Counted from the stretch's first letter, positions 15,651-25,029 are shown. The stretch is DNA of 60,327 nucleotides from an uncultured Flavonifractor sp. (GCA_910585415.1 CAJUDT010000003.1:1-60327); one strand, 5' to 3'. Notes: generated by a model from the sequence alone, not told the origin. Made by a program: numbers and translations.

Positions 15651-18095
15651 TTGAGCACACAAACAGAACAGACCTCCAAGACCCTGGAGGAGGTACTTCC
15701 CGGCGAGCGGGGCATCATCCTCCAGGTGGGCAGCGAGCGGGGGGCGGTCAAGCGGCGGCTGGTGGACATGGGCCTCACCCCCGGCACCGAGATTATGGTG
15801 CGGAAGGTGGCCCCCTTCGGGGACCCCATTGAGGTCAACCTGCGGGGGTATGAGCTCTCCCTGCGCAAGGAGGACGCGGCATACATCACCCTGGCCGTGG
15901 GGGCGGAGGGGGAGGCCCTGGCCCAGGCCCGGCGGAAGCGCATTGGCATGGTCCAGCACGTCCCCGCGCCGGAGGTCCTCCGCCGCATGAGCGAGGCCCA
16001 TCTGCATGAGAAATCGGTCCATGGCGGCGTGCCCGATTACGCCAGCCACGACACCCGCGTAATGAAGCTGGCCCTGGTGGGCAACCCCAACTGCGGCAAG
16101 ACCACCCTCTTCAACGCCCTGACCGGCTCCAACCAGTACGTGGGCAACTGGCCGGGGGTGACGGTGGAGAAGAAGGAGGGCCGCACCCAGGTGGACGGCC
16201 GGGAGGTAACCGTGGTGGATTTGCCCGGCATTTACTCCCTGTCCCCCTACTCCATGGAGGAAATCGTCGCCCGGGACTTCATCGTGGGGGAGCGGCCGGA
16301 CGCCATCCTCAACATTGTGGACGCCACCAACATCGAGCGCAACCTCTACCTCACGGCCCAGCTCCTGGAGCTGGAGCGGCCCATGGTGGTGGCCCTGAAC
16401 TTTATGGACGAGGTGGAGCGCCACGGGGACCATATCGACACGGCGGGCCTGTCCAAGGTCCTGGGGGTGCCGGTGATTCCCATTACCGCCCGCTCGGGCC
16501 GGAACCTTCCGGCCCTCTTGCAGGAGGCCCACCGGCAGATGCACGTGGGCTTTACCGTGGAGCCCGACGACCTCTATGACGACTACACCCACCAGATTCA
16601 CCACAAGGTGGGGGAGCTCATACACGACCGGGCCTATGCCGCCCGCATCCCCGCCCACTGGGCCTCCATCAAGCTCATTGAGGGGGACGCCCTGGTGGAG
16701 AAGGCCCTGGGACTGGACGGGGCCCTCAAGGACCAGGTGGAGGCCGTCTGCCAGGAGTACGAGGGCGCTTACCGCCTGGGGGACCGGGAGACCCTCCTTG
16801 CCGACGCCCGGTATCAGTTCATCCAGCGGGCGGCAGGCCAGTGCGTGAAGAAGGGCCGTCCCCTGGGCGCGCCCACCCGCTCGGATAAAATCGACGCCAT
16901 TGTGACCCACCGCCTTTTTGCCATACCGGTCTTTCTGCTGATGATGCTGTGTATGTTCGCCCTGACTTTCGGGCCGGGGCAAGCTCTCTCCGACGGGGTG
17001 GATACCCTTATCAGCGGATATTTTGCGGACTTTGTGCGAAAGGGCCTGGACGCCGCCGGGACCGCCCCCTGGGTGGAGGCCCTGCTGGTGGACGGCATCA
17101 TTGCCGGGGTGGGCGGTGTGCTCACCTTCCTGCCGCAGATTGCCATTCTCTTTCTGTTCCTCTCCTTCCTGGAGGATTCCGGGTATATGGCCCGGGCGGC
17201 CTTCATCATGGACCGGCTGCTGCGGCGGTTCGGCCTCAGCGGCAAGGCCTTTATCCCCATGCTCATGGGCTTTGGGTGTACGGTGCCCGCCGTCATGGGG
17301 GCCCGGACCATGGAGAACGAAAAGGACCGGCGCATGACCATTATGCTGGTGCCCTTCATGTCCTGCTCGGCCCGCCTGCCGGTGTACGGCCTGCTGACCG
17401 CCGCCTTTTTCCCGGGAAAGGGCGGACTGGTGGTCTTCTCCCTGTATGTGCTGGGGCTCTTGTGCGCCATTCTGTCGGGTATTCTATTGAAAAAATTCGT
17501 CTTTCAGGGAGAGCCCGCCGCTTTCGTGCTGGAGCTGCCCCCCTACCGCCTCCCCACCCTGAAAAACATCGCCTTCCATGTGTGGGAGAAGGTCCGGGGC
17601 TTCCTGGTCAAGGCGGGCACCCTCATTCTGGCTATGAGCGTGCTCCTGTGGTTCCTCCAGGCCTTCGGGTTTGAGGGGGGCGGCTTTGGGCTGGTGGAGG
17701 ACGCGGAGCACTCCCTGTTGGCGGCGGTGGGGAGTCTCCTCGCCCCCCTGCTGGTCCCCCTGGGCTTCGGCACCTGGCAGGCGGCGGTGGCGCTGCTCAC
17801 CGGTCTGGTGGCCAAGGAGATGGTGGTTTCCTCCATGAGCATGTTTTACGGCTTCTCGGTCACGGCGGGGGGCGCTGCGGTGGCGGCGGCTCTGTCGGGG
17901 ACCTTCCATAGTCCTGCGGCGGCCTACGCCTTTTTGGTGTTCGTGCTGCTGTACGTGCCCTGTGTCGCGGCGGTGTCCACCATCCGCAAGGAGATGGGGT
18001 CCATCAAATGGACTCTGGCCAGCATCGGCTGGCAGCTGGGCGCGGCCTATCTGGGGGCGCTGATTGTGTATCAGGTGGGAAGCCTGTTTTTATAA
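15651..18095 (+). CDS. feoB: Ferrous iron transporter, FeoA-FeoB fusion
   Basis: An 814-residue Fe(II) importer. Residues 1-90 are an SH3-like FeoA domain (VLPGERGIILQVG...RRLVDMGLTPGTEI), normally a separate protein. They are fused to FeoB: a GTPase domain with P-loop GNPNCGKTTLFNALTG (about 143-158), DLPGIYSL (G3) and NFMD (G4), then a membrane domain with gate motifs (GFGCTVPAVMGART and the later LVAKEMVVSS). The start is TTG, preceded by AGGCGGTGG; the next in-frame ATG would cut off the FeoA domain. The small Cys-rich partner gene follows 13 bases downstream. Confidence 0.96.
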   Translation: MSTQTEQTSKTLEEVLPGERGIILQVGSERGAVKRRLVDMGLTPGTEIMVRKVAPFGDPIEVNLRGYELSLRKEDAAYITLAVGAEGEALAQARRKRIGMVQHVPAPEVLRRMSEAHLHEKSVHGGVPDYASHDTRVMKLALVGNPNCGKTTLFNALTGSNQYVGNWPGVTVEKKEGRTQVDGREVTVVDLPGIYSLSPYSMEEIVARDFIVGERPDAILNIVDATNIERNLYLTAQLLELERPMVVALNFMDEVERHGDHIDTAGLSKVLGVPVIPITARSGRNLPALLQEAHRQMHVGFTVEPDDLYDDYTHQIHHKVGELIHDRAYAARIPAHWASIKLIEGDALVEKALGLDGALKDQVEAVCQEYEGAYRLGDRETLLADARYQFIQRAAGQCVKKGRPLGAPTRSDKIDAIVTHRLFAIPVFLLMMLCMFALTFGPGQALSDGVDTLISGYFADFVRKGLDAAGTAPWVEALLVDGIIAGVGGVLTFLPQIAILFLFLSFLEDSGYMARAAFIMDRLLRRFGLSGKAFIPMLMGFGCTVPAVMGARTMENEKDRRMTIMLVPFMSCSARLPVYGLLTAAFFPGKGGLVVFSLYVLGLLCAILSGILLKKFVFQGEPAAFVLELPPYRLPTLKNIAFHVWEKVRGFLVKAGTLILAMSVLLWFLQAFGFEGGGFGLVEDAEHSLLAAVGSLLAPLLVPLGFGTWQAAVALLTGLVAKEMVVSSMSMFYGFSVTAGGAAVAAALSGTFHSPAAAYAFLVFVLLYVPCVAAVSTIRKEMGSIKWTLASIGWQLGAAYLGALIVYQVGSLFL

Positions 18096-18108
18096 AGGAG
18101 GCGGCATT

Positions 18109-18267
18109 TTGAAGTACCTCATTTACGCGGGTGTTGGATTGCTCATCCTGTGGTCGGCGGGCTATCTTATATACCGCTTCCATCAGAGCCTCAAGGGCAA
18201 GCGGGGCTGTGGCTGCGGCGGGTGCCCCAGCTGTCCCCACACCCATTGCAGGCACAGGAAATCATAA
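18109..18267 (+). CDS. FeoB-associated Cys-rich membrane protein
   Basis: A 52-residue protein with one transmembrane helix (about residues 3-23), then a basic and Cys/His-rich tail (GCGCGGCPSCPHTHCRHRKS) typical of the small protein that follows feoB in Firmicutes. The TTG start is placed 6 bases after AAAGGAGG (18095-18102). The tail may bind iron near the FeoB pore; its exact role is not established. Confidence 0.88.
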   Translation: MKYLIYAGVGLLILWSAGYLIYRFHQSLKGKRGCGCGGCPSCPHTHCRHRKS

Positions 18268-18283
18268 ACGGGAGGGATTGGTT

Positions 18284-19009
18284 ATGGACGAAAAACGGCA
18301 GACCTTGCAGCAGTGGATATCCGAGAGTGCGCGCATCGTCTTTTTCGGCGGAGCGGGCGTGTCCACCGAGAGCGGTATCCCCGATTTCCGCAGTGTGGAC
18401 GGCCTGTACAACATGCACTACAAGTACCCCCCGGAAACCATCATCAGCCGGAGCTTTTTCGACGCGGACCCGGTGGAGTTTTACCGCTTTTACCGGGACA
18501 AGATGCTCTGGCCCCAGGCCAAGCCCAACGCCGCCCATCTGAAGCTGGCGGAGCTGGAGCGGGCGGGGAAGCTCAAGGCGGTGGTCACCCAGAACATCGA
18601 CGGACTTCATCAGGCGGCGGGAAGCGTGACGGTGTACGAGCTCCACGGCTCGGTCCACCGGAACTACTGCATGAAGTGCCATGCGTTCTACGATTTGGAC
18701 TTCATGGTGCAGGGGGAGGGCGTACCCGTCTGCCCGGTGTGCGGCGGGACGGTGAAGCCCGACGTGGTCCTGTACGAGGAAGGACTGGACCAACAGACCA
18801 TGGAGAACGCCCTGAACGCCATCGCCAAAGCGGATATGCTCATCATCGGCGGTACCTCCCTGGCGGTGTACCCGGCGGCGGGGCTTGTCCACTACTACCG
18901 GGGACACAAGCTGGTCCTCATCAACAAAACCCCCACCCCCTATGACCGGAACGCGGATTTGATTGTCGCGGGGCCCATCGGGGAAATTCTGGGGGGCATC
19001 TCCCTTTGA
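18284..19009 (+). CDS. cobB: NAD-dependent protein deacylase, sirtuin (CobB/SrtN type)
   Basis: A 241-residue sirtuin that removes acyl groups from lysine using NAD+. It shows GAGVSTESGIPDFRS for NAD binding, TQNIDGLHQAAG, the catalytic His in ELHGSVH, and a zinc ribbon of two Cys pairs (CMKC and CPVC). The ATG at 18284 follows GGGAGGG. It is the last gene of the feo operon by orientation and spacing (16 bases after the small Feo gene), although a functional link is not obvious. Confidence 0.95.
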   Translation: MDEKRQTLQQWISESARIVFFGGAGVSTESGIPDFRSVDGLYNMHYKYPPETIISRSFFDADPVEFYRFYRDKMLWPQAKPNAAHLKLAELERAGKLKAVVTQNIDGLHQAAGSVTVYELHGSVHRNYCMKCHAFYDLDFMVQGEGVPVCPVCGGTVKPDVVLYEEGLDQQTMENALNAIAKADMLIIGGTSLAVYPAAGLVHYYRGHKLVLINKTPTPYDRNADLIVAGPIGEILGGISL

Positions 19010-19021
19010 ATTTGAAACAGG

Positions 19022-19071
19022 CAGGAGCGGACCCTCCCCACCATACCGGCGGGGGAGGCCGCTCCTGTATT
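19022..19071 (+). terminator. Terminator after cobB
   Basis: CAGGAGCGG...CCTCCCC pairs with GGGGGAGG...CCGCTCCTG and is followed by TATTT. A second AT-rich inverted repeat (TTTCAATA/TATTGAAA) follows at about 19071-19092 and may be an operator for the next operon. Confidence 0.8.
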
Positions 19072-19106
19072 TCAATATTATTTTATTGAAATACAATAAA
19101 AATAAA

Positions 19107-19135
19107 TTGACAAACAATACCTACGGTGGTATCAT
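19107..19135 (+). promoter_or_regulatory. Strong sigma-A promoter of the DUF2975 operon
   Basis: A consensus TTGACA (19107-19112), 17-base spacer and TATCAT (19130-19135), 22 bases before the gene's start codon. Confidence 0.8.
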
Positions 19136-19157
19136 AGCGGCAAAGGAGGGATGTGTT

Positions 19158-19730
19158 ATGAAGCACACCGATGTACGGGCCTTGTCCCGCTTTGTATACG
19201 CTCTGGTGAGCGCTGTGTTTGTCCTGAACCTGCTGGTCCTGCCTCTGGTGCCCGGTATGGTGGCCATGAAGGGGGACGGTCTGGCGGAATGCGGCCGCCT
19301 GAGCCTGGAGGTGTCCCTTCCGGCTCCGGTTGTCTTTTTGCTGGTGTGCTGGCAGTATTTATGGCGGATTTGGCGCATGGGGAGCTATGACGTGGTATTG
19401 ACCGTCTTTCTGCTCTTCTGCGGAGGGTGTACCGCCGTCATTCTCTGGCAGGGGCGGAGGGTGCTGGGCGCCATCGCCAAGCAGACCCCCTTCTGCCGGG
19501 AAAACGGCGTCAGCCTGCGGCGGGCGGCGGTGTGCTGTTTCCTGATTTCCGGCGCGGCGGCCCTGCGGGTGTGCTGGGGGTTCTGGTACTACCGCACCAT
19601 CCTGCCGCTGCTCACCTACAACGCCCTGTTTGTGCCCCTGTTTTTGATGGCGGGGCTTCTGTGTATGGTCATGTCCGCCCTCTTCCGTCAGGCCGCGCAG
19701 CTCAAGGAAGAGAACGATCTGACCATTTAA
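19158..19730 (+). CDS. DUF2975-type integral membrane protein
   Basis: A 190-residue protein with four predicted transmembrane helices (about residues 10-32, 52-75, 108-128 and 145-170) separated by short polar loops. The conserved phrase AKQTPFCRENGVSLRRAAVCCFL is characteristic. DUF2975 genes are commonly paired with a small YozG-like HTH gene, as here, 13 bases downstream. The pair is thought to be regulatory, but the ligand is unknown. AAAGGAGGG precedes the ATG at 19158. Confidence 0.85.
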   Translation: MKHTDVRALSRFVYALVSAVFVLNLLVLPLVPGMVAMKGDGLAECGRLSLEVSLPAPVVFLLVCWQYLWRIWRMGSYDVVLTVFLLFCGGCTAVILWQGRRVLGAIAKQTPFCRENGVSLRRAAVCCFLISGAAALRVCWGFWYYRTILPLLTYNALFVPLFLMAGLLCMVMSALFRQAAQLKEENDLTI

Positions 19731-19743
19731 GGGGGGCAGTGCC

Positions 19744-19980
19744 GTGGCAATTATCGTAAATCTGGACGTGATGATGGCAAAACGGAAAATCGGCCTTAGC
19801 GAGCTGGCCCCCAAGGTGGGGCTGACCCTGGCCAACCTGTCCATTTTGAAAAACAACCACGCCAAGGCGGTCCGGTTCACCACCCTGGAGGCCATTTGCA
19901 GGGCGCTGGACTGCCAGCCGGGGGATATTTTGGAGTACATCCCCGACCCGCCCGGCGCTGGAGACGAAGGAGGAACGTGA
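19744..19980 (+). CDS. YozG-like XRE/Cro-type HTH regulator
   Basis: A 78-residue DNA-binding protein made almost entirely of an XRE helix-turn-helix (LSELAPKVGLTLANLSILKNNHAKAVRFTTLEAICRALDCQPGDILEY). The start is GTG. It is the cytosolic partner of the upstream membrane protein and probably regulates its own operon, whose promoter overlaps an AT-rich inverted repeat. Confidence 0.9.
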   Translation: MAIIVNLDVMMAKRKIGLSELAPKVGLTLANLSILKNNHAKAVRFTTLEAICRALDCQPGDILEYIPDPPGAGDEGGT

Positions 19981-19981
19981 G

Positions 19982-20299
19982 ATGTACGTTTATTTCTGGA
20001 TGAACCTGGGCCAACTGGCCTTTGGGCTGCTGGCGTGGGCGGTCCCCATTCTCTCTCTGCTGCGGCGGAGCGGCGGACTGCTCTCGTGCAGTGTGAGTCT
20101 GGCCTCCTGCACCCTGTCCCTGTGCCTGGTGGTGTGCTATCTGGCCCATCTGGCCGACATCGGGGACGTCTCCGCCTTTTTGGACACCGCCAATGCCTTC
20201 CGGCTGTGCGCCGGTATACTCACGGTGGGCACATTCCTGCTCAATACTCTGGCCCTGGCCCTCCAGGCCCGGCGTTTTGGGGGTGGCGTCCATGGATGA
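19982..20299 (+). CDS. Hypothetical small membrane protein
   Basis: A 105-residue protein with about three hydrophobic helices (residues 5-25, 32-60 and 72-95). GGAGG lies in the end of the HTH gene and the ATG is one base past that gene's stop, so it is co-translated. The family was not recognised. Its place in the DUF2975-HTH operon suggests a membrane process governed by that regulator. Confidence 0.75.
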   Translation: MYVYFWMNLGQLAFGLLAWAVPILSLLRRSGGLLSCSVSLASCTLSLCLVVCYLAHLADIGDVSAFLDTANAFRLCAGILTVGTFLLNTLALALQARRFGGGVHG

Positions 20300-20876
20300 A
20301 CGGCCCACAACTCTGGCCGCACGGTTCGGATGGTTCGCCCTGGGGCATTTCCTGATTTCCATTGTCCTGACCGCCCTGTTTGTCTGCGTCATCGGGCCCC
20401 TGGCGGCGGTGGTGATGGATGGCGCACCGGAATGGACGGCCTCCGCCCTGCTGGCGGGCATGACCACCCTGGCTCTGGGGGCCTACTTCCTCGCGGGGGC
20501 CTATACCGCCTCTGCCCGCCGCTGGACGGCTCCGGCCAAGGACGCCGAACGGTTTTTGGCAATCCTCCTGCCCACTCTGGTGGCCTGGGCCTGGGAGGGG
20601 GCCGCCATCGCGGGTATGGCCGGGGATTTCCCGCTCCTCCAGGCTCTGGCGGGGATGCTGCTCTACAGCGCCCTGTTCCTGGCCTCCCCCTCGGTGCTCT
20701 TTCTCTTTTTCTGTATGGGCGTTCTGCATGTGGGCATGTGGCTGGACGACCCGGGGTTCTGGATGATGGCCGCTCTGGCGGGCGCTCTGCCGCCCCTGCT
20801 CTTCGCCCTGGGGAGCTTCTGGCAGGCCGGGCGCAGACCAACTCCCCCGGAGGCGCTTCAAGAGCCGGAGCGGTAG
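20292..20876 (+). CDS. Hypothetical polytopic membrane protein
   Basis: A 194-residue protein with five to six hydrophobic segments and a proline-rich C-terminal tail. The ATG at 20292 is preferred because it overlaps the previous gene by 8 bases and follows a GGGGGTGG site. It ends the operon before a strong bidirectional terminator. The family was not recognised. Confidence 0.7.
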   Translation: MDERPTTLAARFGWFALGHFLISIVLTALFVCVIGPLAAVVMDGAPEWTASALLAGMTTLALGAYFLAGAYTASARRWTAPAKDAERFLAILLPTLVAWAWEGAAIAGMAGDFPLLQALAGMLLYSALFLASPSVLFLFFCMGVLHVGMWLDDPGFWMMAALAGALPPLLFALGSFWQAGRRPTPPEALQEPER

Positions 20877-20916
20877 CCGCTCCAGCCTGTTCCAGCCGCA
20901 ACGGCCCCGAAACCGC

Positions 20917-20960
20917 AAAAAAGCTGAGACATCCCAAATTACGGATGTCTCAGCTTTTTG
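20917..20960. terminator. Bidirectional terminator
   Basis: AAGCTGAGACATCC pairs with GGATGTCTCAGCTT across an 8-base loop, flanked by A6 and T5. It separates the convergent membrane operon and solute-binding gene. Confidence 0.93.
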
Positions 20961-20974
20961 TTTTTCAGAGCCGC

Positions 20975-22270
20975 TTACCCGTTCAGCGCGGCGTCCTGCA
21001 AAGCGTCAAAAGCCGCCATACACTCGTCCACCGTCGCGCCGCCCAGCAGCTCCCGCACAATCCGGCAGGTGTTGCCCCACTGCTCCACATTCATGCTTGC
21101 GTTGGAGCCCAGCACATAGACGCCCTCCTCAATGCGCTCGTTGAGGGGCTTCAGGGCGGGAACACACTCCACCGATACATTTTTGGAGGGGGAAATGACC
21201 CGGTTAATCTTCGAGTACAGGGAGAGGGCTTCGTCCGAGGTGATGATATCAAGGACCGCCATCGCATCCCCGGCGTGCTCCGCCTCCGCGCCCACGGCCC
21301 AGCCGGTCATAGGCATCACCGGCATCTGTCCCAGGCGGCTGGGGAAGCCGATGACCTCCATGGTAAAGTCAGTCTTGCCATAGGCCGTATCTGTGTTCGC
21401 CGCTCCCCAGTAGGCCATAACGATGGGGGTCTTTCCCGCCAAAAAGTCCTCCCCCTCGCCCTCAATGGCCTCGCTGACCAGGGCCTTTTCCGCGTCGATG
21501 TACCCACGGTCCATCAAGGTCTGGAGAAATTCAAAGCCGGGGCGCATGTAGTCGCTGTACCGGGCCGCGCCGCTGTTGAGGGCGGCAATCTCCGCCTCGG
21601 TATTCCCGCCGTTGTACAGCTCGGCATAGGCCTGAGCAAAGACGAAGGTCTCCAGCCACCAGCGGTTGGCGCCGACGGGGATTTCGATGCCGTTCTCCTG
21701 GAACACCCGGCAGCACTCCAGAAAATCCTCCGGCGTCTCCGGCAGGTCCAGGTGATACCGGTCAAACAAATCCTTGTTGACGAACAGGCCGTAGGCCACC
21801 ACCTCCTGTGGAATGGCCACCAGCTTGCCGTCCACCGTGTTGGCGGTGCGGATAATCTCCCGCAGGTTCTTTGCGCTGTCCAGCCCGGACAGGTCCATCA
21901 GCTTTCCCTCCGCCCCCAGCGCCAAAATGGTATCCGGGTTGAGCAGGTACAAATCGTCCATGTTGTTCCGGGCCCGGTCCAGGCATACCTCGTCGTAGGT
22001 CTTATCCTGATAATCCTCCGCCGTGTAGGTCCGGTATACCACGGTTACGTTCAGGGCCTCCTCGGCCATTGTGACCGTCTGGTCAGAGGCGGTCCGGGCC
22101 ACATTCTCCGCGTCCGGGTCGGTCTTTTCCATGGGGCTGAACAGGTTGACCGTTTCCGTTTCCTCGGTGTAGTGGGAAACCAGGTTTTTGGAGTCCCCGC
22201 CGCCGCAGGCTGTCAGGGAAACCAGCACCAGCACCGCCAGACCGGCGGAGCTCCATCGTCTCGTCCTCAT
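20975..22270 (-). CDS. Extracellular solute-binding lipoprotein (family 1)
   Basis: A 431-residue ABC-type binding protein. The signal peptide ends at the lipobox LTAC, followed by GGGDSKN. The body has the sugar/oligosaccharide-binding layout (DDLYLLNPDTILALGAEGKLMDLSGL, VDGKLVAIPQEVVAYGLFVNKDLFD, PIVMAYWGAAN). The ATG at 22270 follows AAGGA; an ATG at 22288 overlaps the kinase stop (ATGA) but lacks a binding site. No permease or ATPase genes are adjacent. It directly follows a hybrid histidine kinase on the same transcript, so it may present ligand to that sensor rather than feed a transporter. Confidence 0.9.
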   Translation of the reverse strand: MRTRRWSSAGLAVLVLVSLTACGGGDSKNLVSHYTEETETVNLFSPMEKTDPDAENVARTASDQTVTMAEEALNVTVVYRTYTAEDYQDKTYDEVCLDRARNNMDDLYLLNPDTILALGAEGKLMDLSGLDSAKNLREIIRTANTVDGKLVAIPQEVVAYGLFVNKDLFDRYHLDLPETPEDFLECCRVFQENGIEIPVGANRWWLETFVFAQAYAELYNGGNTEAEIAALNSGAARYSDYMRPGFEFLQTLMDRGYIDAEKALVSEAIEGEGEDFLAGKTPIVMAYWGAANTDTAYGKTDFTMEVIGFPSRLGQMPVMPMTGWAVGAEAEHAGDAMAVLDIITSDEALSLYSKINRVISPSKNVSVECVPALKPLNERIEEGVYVLGSNASMNVEQWGNTCRIVRELLGGATVDECMAAFDALQDAALNG

Positions 22271-22284
22271 CGCTGTGCTTCCTT

Positions 22285-24828
22285 TCATAAACGGTATTGC
22301 TGGATGGTCTTTATCAAAAGCTCCATGTCCAGGGGCTTGGGTACATGGGCGTTCATCCCGGCATCCAGCGCGGCCTTCTCGTCCTCGGCAAAGGCATTGG
22401 CCGTCATGGCGATAATGGGTATCTGTCCCGCGTCCGCCCGCTCCAGGGCGCGAATGGCCCGCGCGGCCTCGTAGCCGTTCATCACCGGCATCTGCACGTC
22501 CATCAAGATGGCGTCAAACTCCCCCTTGTCCGCGCACTGGAAGCGCTCCACCGCCAGACGGCCGTTTTCCACGATTTCACAGGTCGCCCCCTCAATGTCC
22601 AAAAGCTCGCTTAGAATTTCGGCGTTAATCTCGTTGTCCTCCGCAGCCAGGAAGTGCATTCCCTGCAAGCCGTCCGTATCCTGGACCTCCGGGGCCCCTC
22701 CGCGGGCCTCCATGTCCCACAGCTCCTCAATTTTCCGCTGGAAGGCGGAGACGAAGAAAGGCTTGTGGAGTACCCCGGTGCGGCTGAACTGAAGGAACTC
22801 GTCCGCCCCCACCGGGTCAAATTCCGTCAGGAGCACCACGCCCGCCTCTTCCGGGAGTGCTTTTCGCAGGTCCCGGACCACCGGCAGGCCGCAGCCCTCC
22901 CAGTCCACCAAAAGCAGCTGGTATCCCCCGCCGTTTCGGATTTTCTCCAGAGCCTCCGCTCCGCTGGCGGCGGCGTCCACCGCTACCCCGGTATCCGCCA
23001 TAAGGGCCAGCATATTTTCCCGGCTCTCCGGGCTTCCGCCCACGGCCAGAATCCGCTGAATGCCCCGCTCCTCCCAGAAGCGCCGGTCTGCCGCCGTCTC
23101 AAATACCCGCAACTCCAACTCCACCCGGAAAAGGGAGCCCTGGTCCACCTGGCTGGAAACCTCGATGTTCCCGCCCATCAGCTCCACAATGCTCTTGGTG
23201 ATGGCCATGCCCAGCCCGGTGCCCTGCACCTTGTTGGTGGTGCTGTTCTCCGCCCGGGAAAAGGCGTCGAAAATGGTCGCCAGAAACTCCGGGGTCATGC
23301 CGTAGCCGTTGTCCTCCACCTCAATGCAGATGTGCTCGAACTGGCTGGAGCGCTGCTTGAGGCCCAGAATGCGGCACCAAATCTTTCCGCCCTCCGGGGT
23401 GTACTTCACGGCGTTGGAGAGCAGGTTGATTAAAATCTGATTGATGCGCGTCTCGTCCCCCACCAGATACTCATGGCGGATTCCGGTGACCTCCAAATGG
23501 AACTCCTGCTCCTTGGCCCTGGTCATGGGCTGGATGATGGTGTCAATGGAGGAAATCACGTCGTTCAGGGCGAAGGGCTCGTAGTTGAGGACCACTTTTC
23601 CGCTCTCGATTTTGGAGACATCCAGAATATCGTTAATCAGACTGAGCAGGTGGTGTCCAGAGGCCATGATTTTCTTGGTATACTCCCGCACCTTGATGGG
23701 ATTCTCCGCCTCGTTGGACAAGAGGGTGGTAAAGCCCAGCACCGCGTTCATGGGCGTGCGGATGTCGTGGGACATGTTGGAGAGAAACACGGTCTTGGAC
23801 TCGCTGGCAATCTGGGCGGCCCGCAGGGCCTCGGCCAGCTGCTGGCTGTAGATTTTCCGCTCCGCCTCCCGCTCCGCCCGCTGGCGCTCCTGCTGCCTCC
23901 AGTTCCGGTAGTACAGGAGGATGCACAGGGAAAATGCCGCCAGCAGAGAGGCCACCACAATCATGATATGCTGGTTGACGCTCCGGCCCTCCTGCTGGAT
24001 GGCCTCCAGGGGCACATAGCCCACCAGGAAAATCGTCCCGCCGTTCACCGGCCACATGTAGTTTAGGGCCTGTACACCCCGAATGTTGTGGTAAAACAGC
24101 AGATTCCACCCGGATTCCAGGCAGGCGTCCACCTCCGCGCGGATTTCCGGGTCCTGAATGTCGTTCGCCCGGTAGAAGTCCGACAGGTTCAGGTGTCCGG
24201 CGCTGCGCTGCCCCATCCCCTTGGGCTTGAGAACAAAGCGCTCACTCTCCGCGTCCATGATGTACAGCAGCGCCTGCTTGTTGTAAAATCCGTCGGGCAG
24301 GGATTGGTCAATGGCGTCATAGACGTACTCGGCATACAGGGTCCCGATGGTCTGCCCGTCCCGCTCAATGGGGCATTGGATGGTATAGGACCACGTGCCC
24401 ATATAGTTCAGATAGGTCTGGGAAACCGGCAGGTCCATCACCGTCCCCCCGGCGGAAAAGTCCAAATCCTCTGCGGTAAAGACCTCCCCCAGGTTGGAGA
24501 CCCCCTCGGTCTTGCCGGTGAGAATCAGGGAGAGCTTGGTCATGGCCCGGCTTCTCTCATAGGCCTGAATATATGCCTCCGGGTCCTCCGCCCGTGCCAC
24601 CTCCTGGGCAATCAGCACCTGAAACTCCGCCTGACTGTACAAAATGGCCTCAATGGTGTTTTGAAGCAGGTCCAGGCTTTCACTCAGGTTTTGAATGGCG
24701 GATTCCGACATCTGCTTGGATATTTTGTGTGATACAGCAAACACCACTGCCCCAAAGATGCAGAAAATCAAAATGATGGAGAAGAGCAGAGAATTTCCCT
24801 TCTTCAGTCTGTCCGGCGTCTCCTTCAT
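22285..24828 (-). CDS. Hybrid sensor histidine kinase/response regulator
   Basis: An 847-residue membrane sensor. TM1 is about residues 12-33, an extracellular Cache-like domain spans about 35-285, and TM2 is about 290-312. HisKA follows with phospho-acceptor His354 in NMSHDIRTPMNAVLGF, then HATPase_c (NLLSNAVKYTPEGG, GTGLGMAI), a degenerate receiver (about 590-700, AVGGSPES lacking the usual acidic pair) and a canonical C-terminal receiver (AAEDNEINAEIL, phospho-Asp777 in LMDVQMP, KPLD). The ATG at 24828 is chosen by position before TM1 and an upstream GGGGGG. No DNA-binding output is attached, so a downstream partner is needed. Confidence 0.93.
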   Translation of the reverse strand: MKETPDRLKKGNSLLFSIILIFCIFGAVVFAVSHKISKQMSESAIQNLSESLDLLQNTIEAILYSQAEFQVLIAQEVARAEDPEAYIQAYERSRAMTKLSLILTGKTEGVSNLGEVFTAEDLDFSAGGTVMDLPVSQTYLNYMGTWSYTIQCPIERDGQTIGTLYAEYVYDAIDQSLPDGFYNKQALLYIMDAESERFVLKPKGMGQRSAGHLNLSDFYRANDIQDPEIRAEVDACLESGWNLLFYHNIRGVQALNYMWPVNGGTIFLVGYVPLEAIQQEGRSVNQHIMIVVASLLAAFSLCILLYYRNWRQQERQRAEREAERKIYSQQLAEALRAAQIASESKTVFLSNMSHDIRTPMNAVLGFTTLLSNEAENPIKVREYTKKIMASGHHLLSLINDILDVSKIESGKVVLNYEPFALNDVISSIDTIIQPMTRAKEQEFHLEVTGIRHEYLVGDETRINQILINLLSNAVKYTPEGGKIWCRILGLKQRSSQFEHICIEVEDNGYGMTPEFLATIFDAFSRAENSTTNKVQGTGLGMAITKSIVELMGGNIEVSSQVDQGSLFRVELELRVFETAADRRFWEERGIQRILAVGGSPESRENMLALMADTGVAVDAAASGAEALEKIRNGGGYQLLLVDWEGCGLPVVRDLRKALPEEAGVVLLTEFDPVGADEFLQFSRTGVLHKPFFVSAFQRKIEELWDMEARGGAPEVQDTDGLQGMHFLAAEDNEINAEILSELLDIEGATCEIVENGRLAVERFQCADKGEFDAILMDVQMPVMNGYEAARAIRALERADAGQIPIIAMTANAFAEDEKAALDAGMNAHVPKPLDMELLIKTIQQYRL

Positions 24829-24923
24829 GGATACCCCCCATTTCGATTCTCCTGATTCGCCTTTCGTGCAGCAGGCCGGGCCAGTCCGGTCCACAGACAG
24901 ACTCCGGCGGTTCCTAATATTGT

Positions 24924-24953
24924 ATTATACTATCCCGGTTCTCCGAGTGTCAA
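24924..24953 (-). promoter_or_regulatory. Strong sigma-A promoter for the hybrid kinase operon
   Basis: On the minus strand, TTGACA (24953-24948), 18-base spacer and TATAAT (24929-24924), about 96 bases before the kinase start. Confidence 0.85.
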
Positions 24954-25029
24954 TAGAAGTTCGTCGTGTAGCTATAGAAGTCTTTTTTCGGCCCTTCCGC
25001 CCGAGTTTTCCAAAAAAAGGTTCCCAAAA

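Noticed and set aside
20330..22474. 714-codon plus-strand open frame across the membrane gene and the solute-binding gene
   Set aside because: It is antisense to a clear lipoprotein gene, crosses a bidirectional terminator, and its translation shows no protein-like motif.
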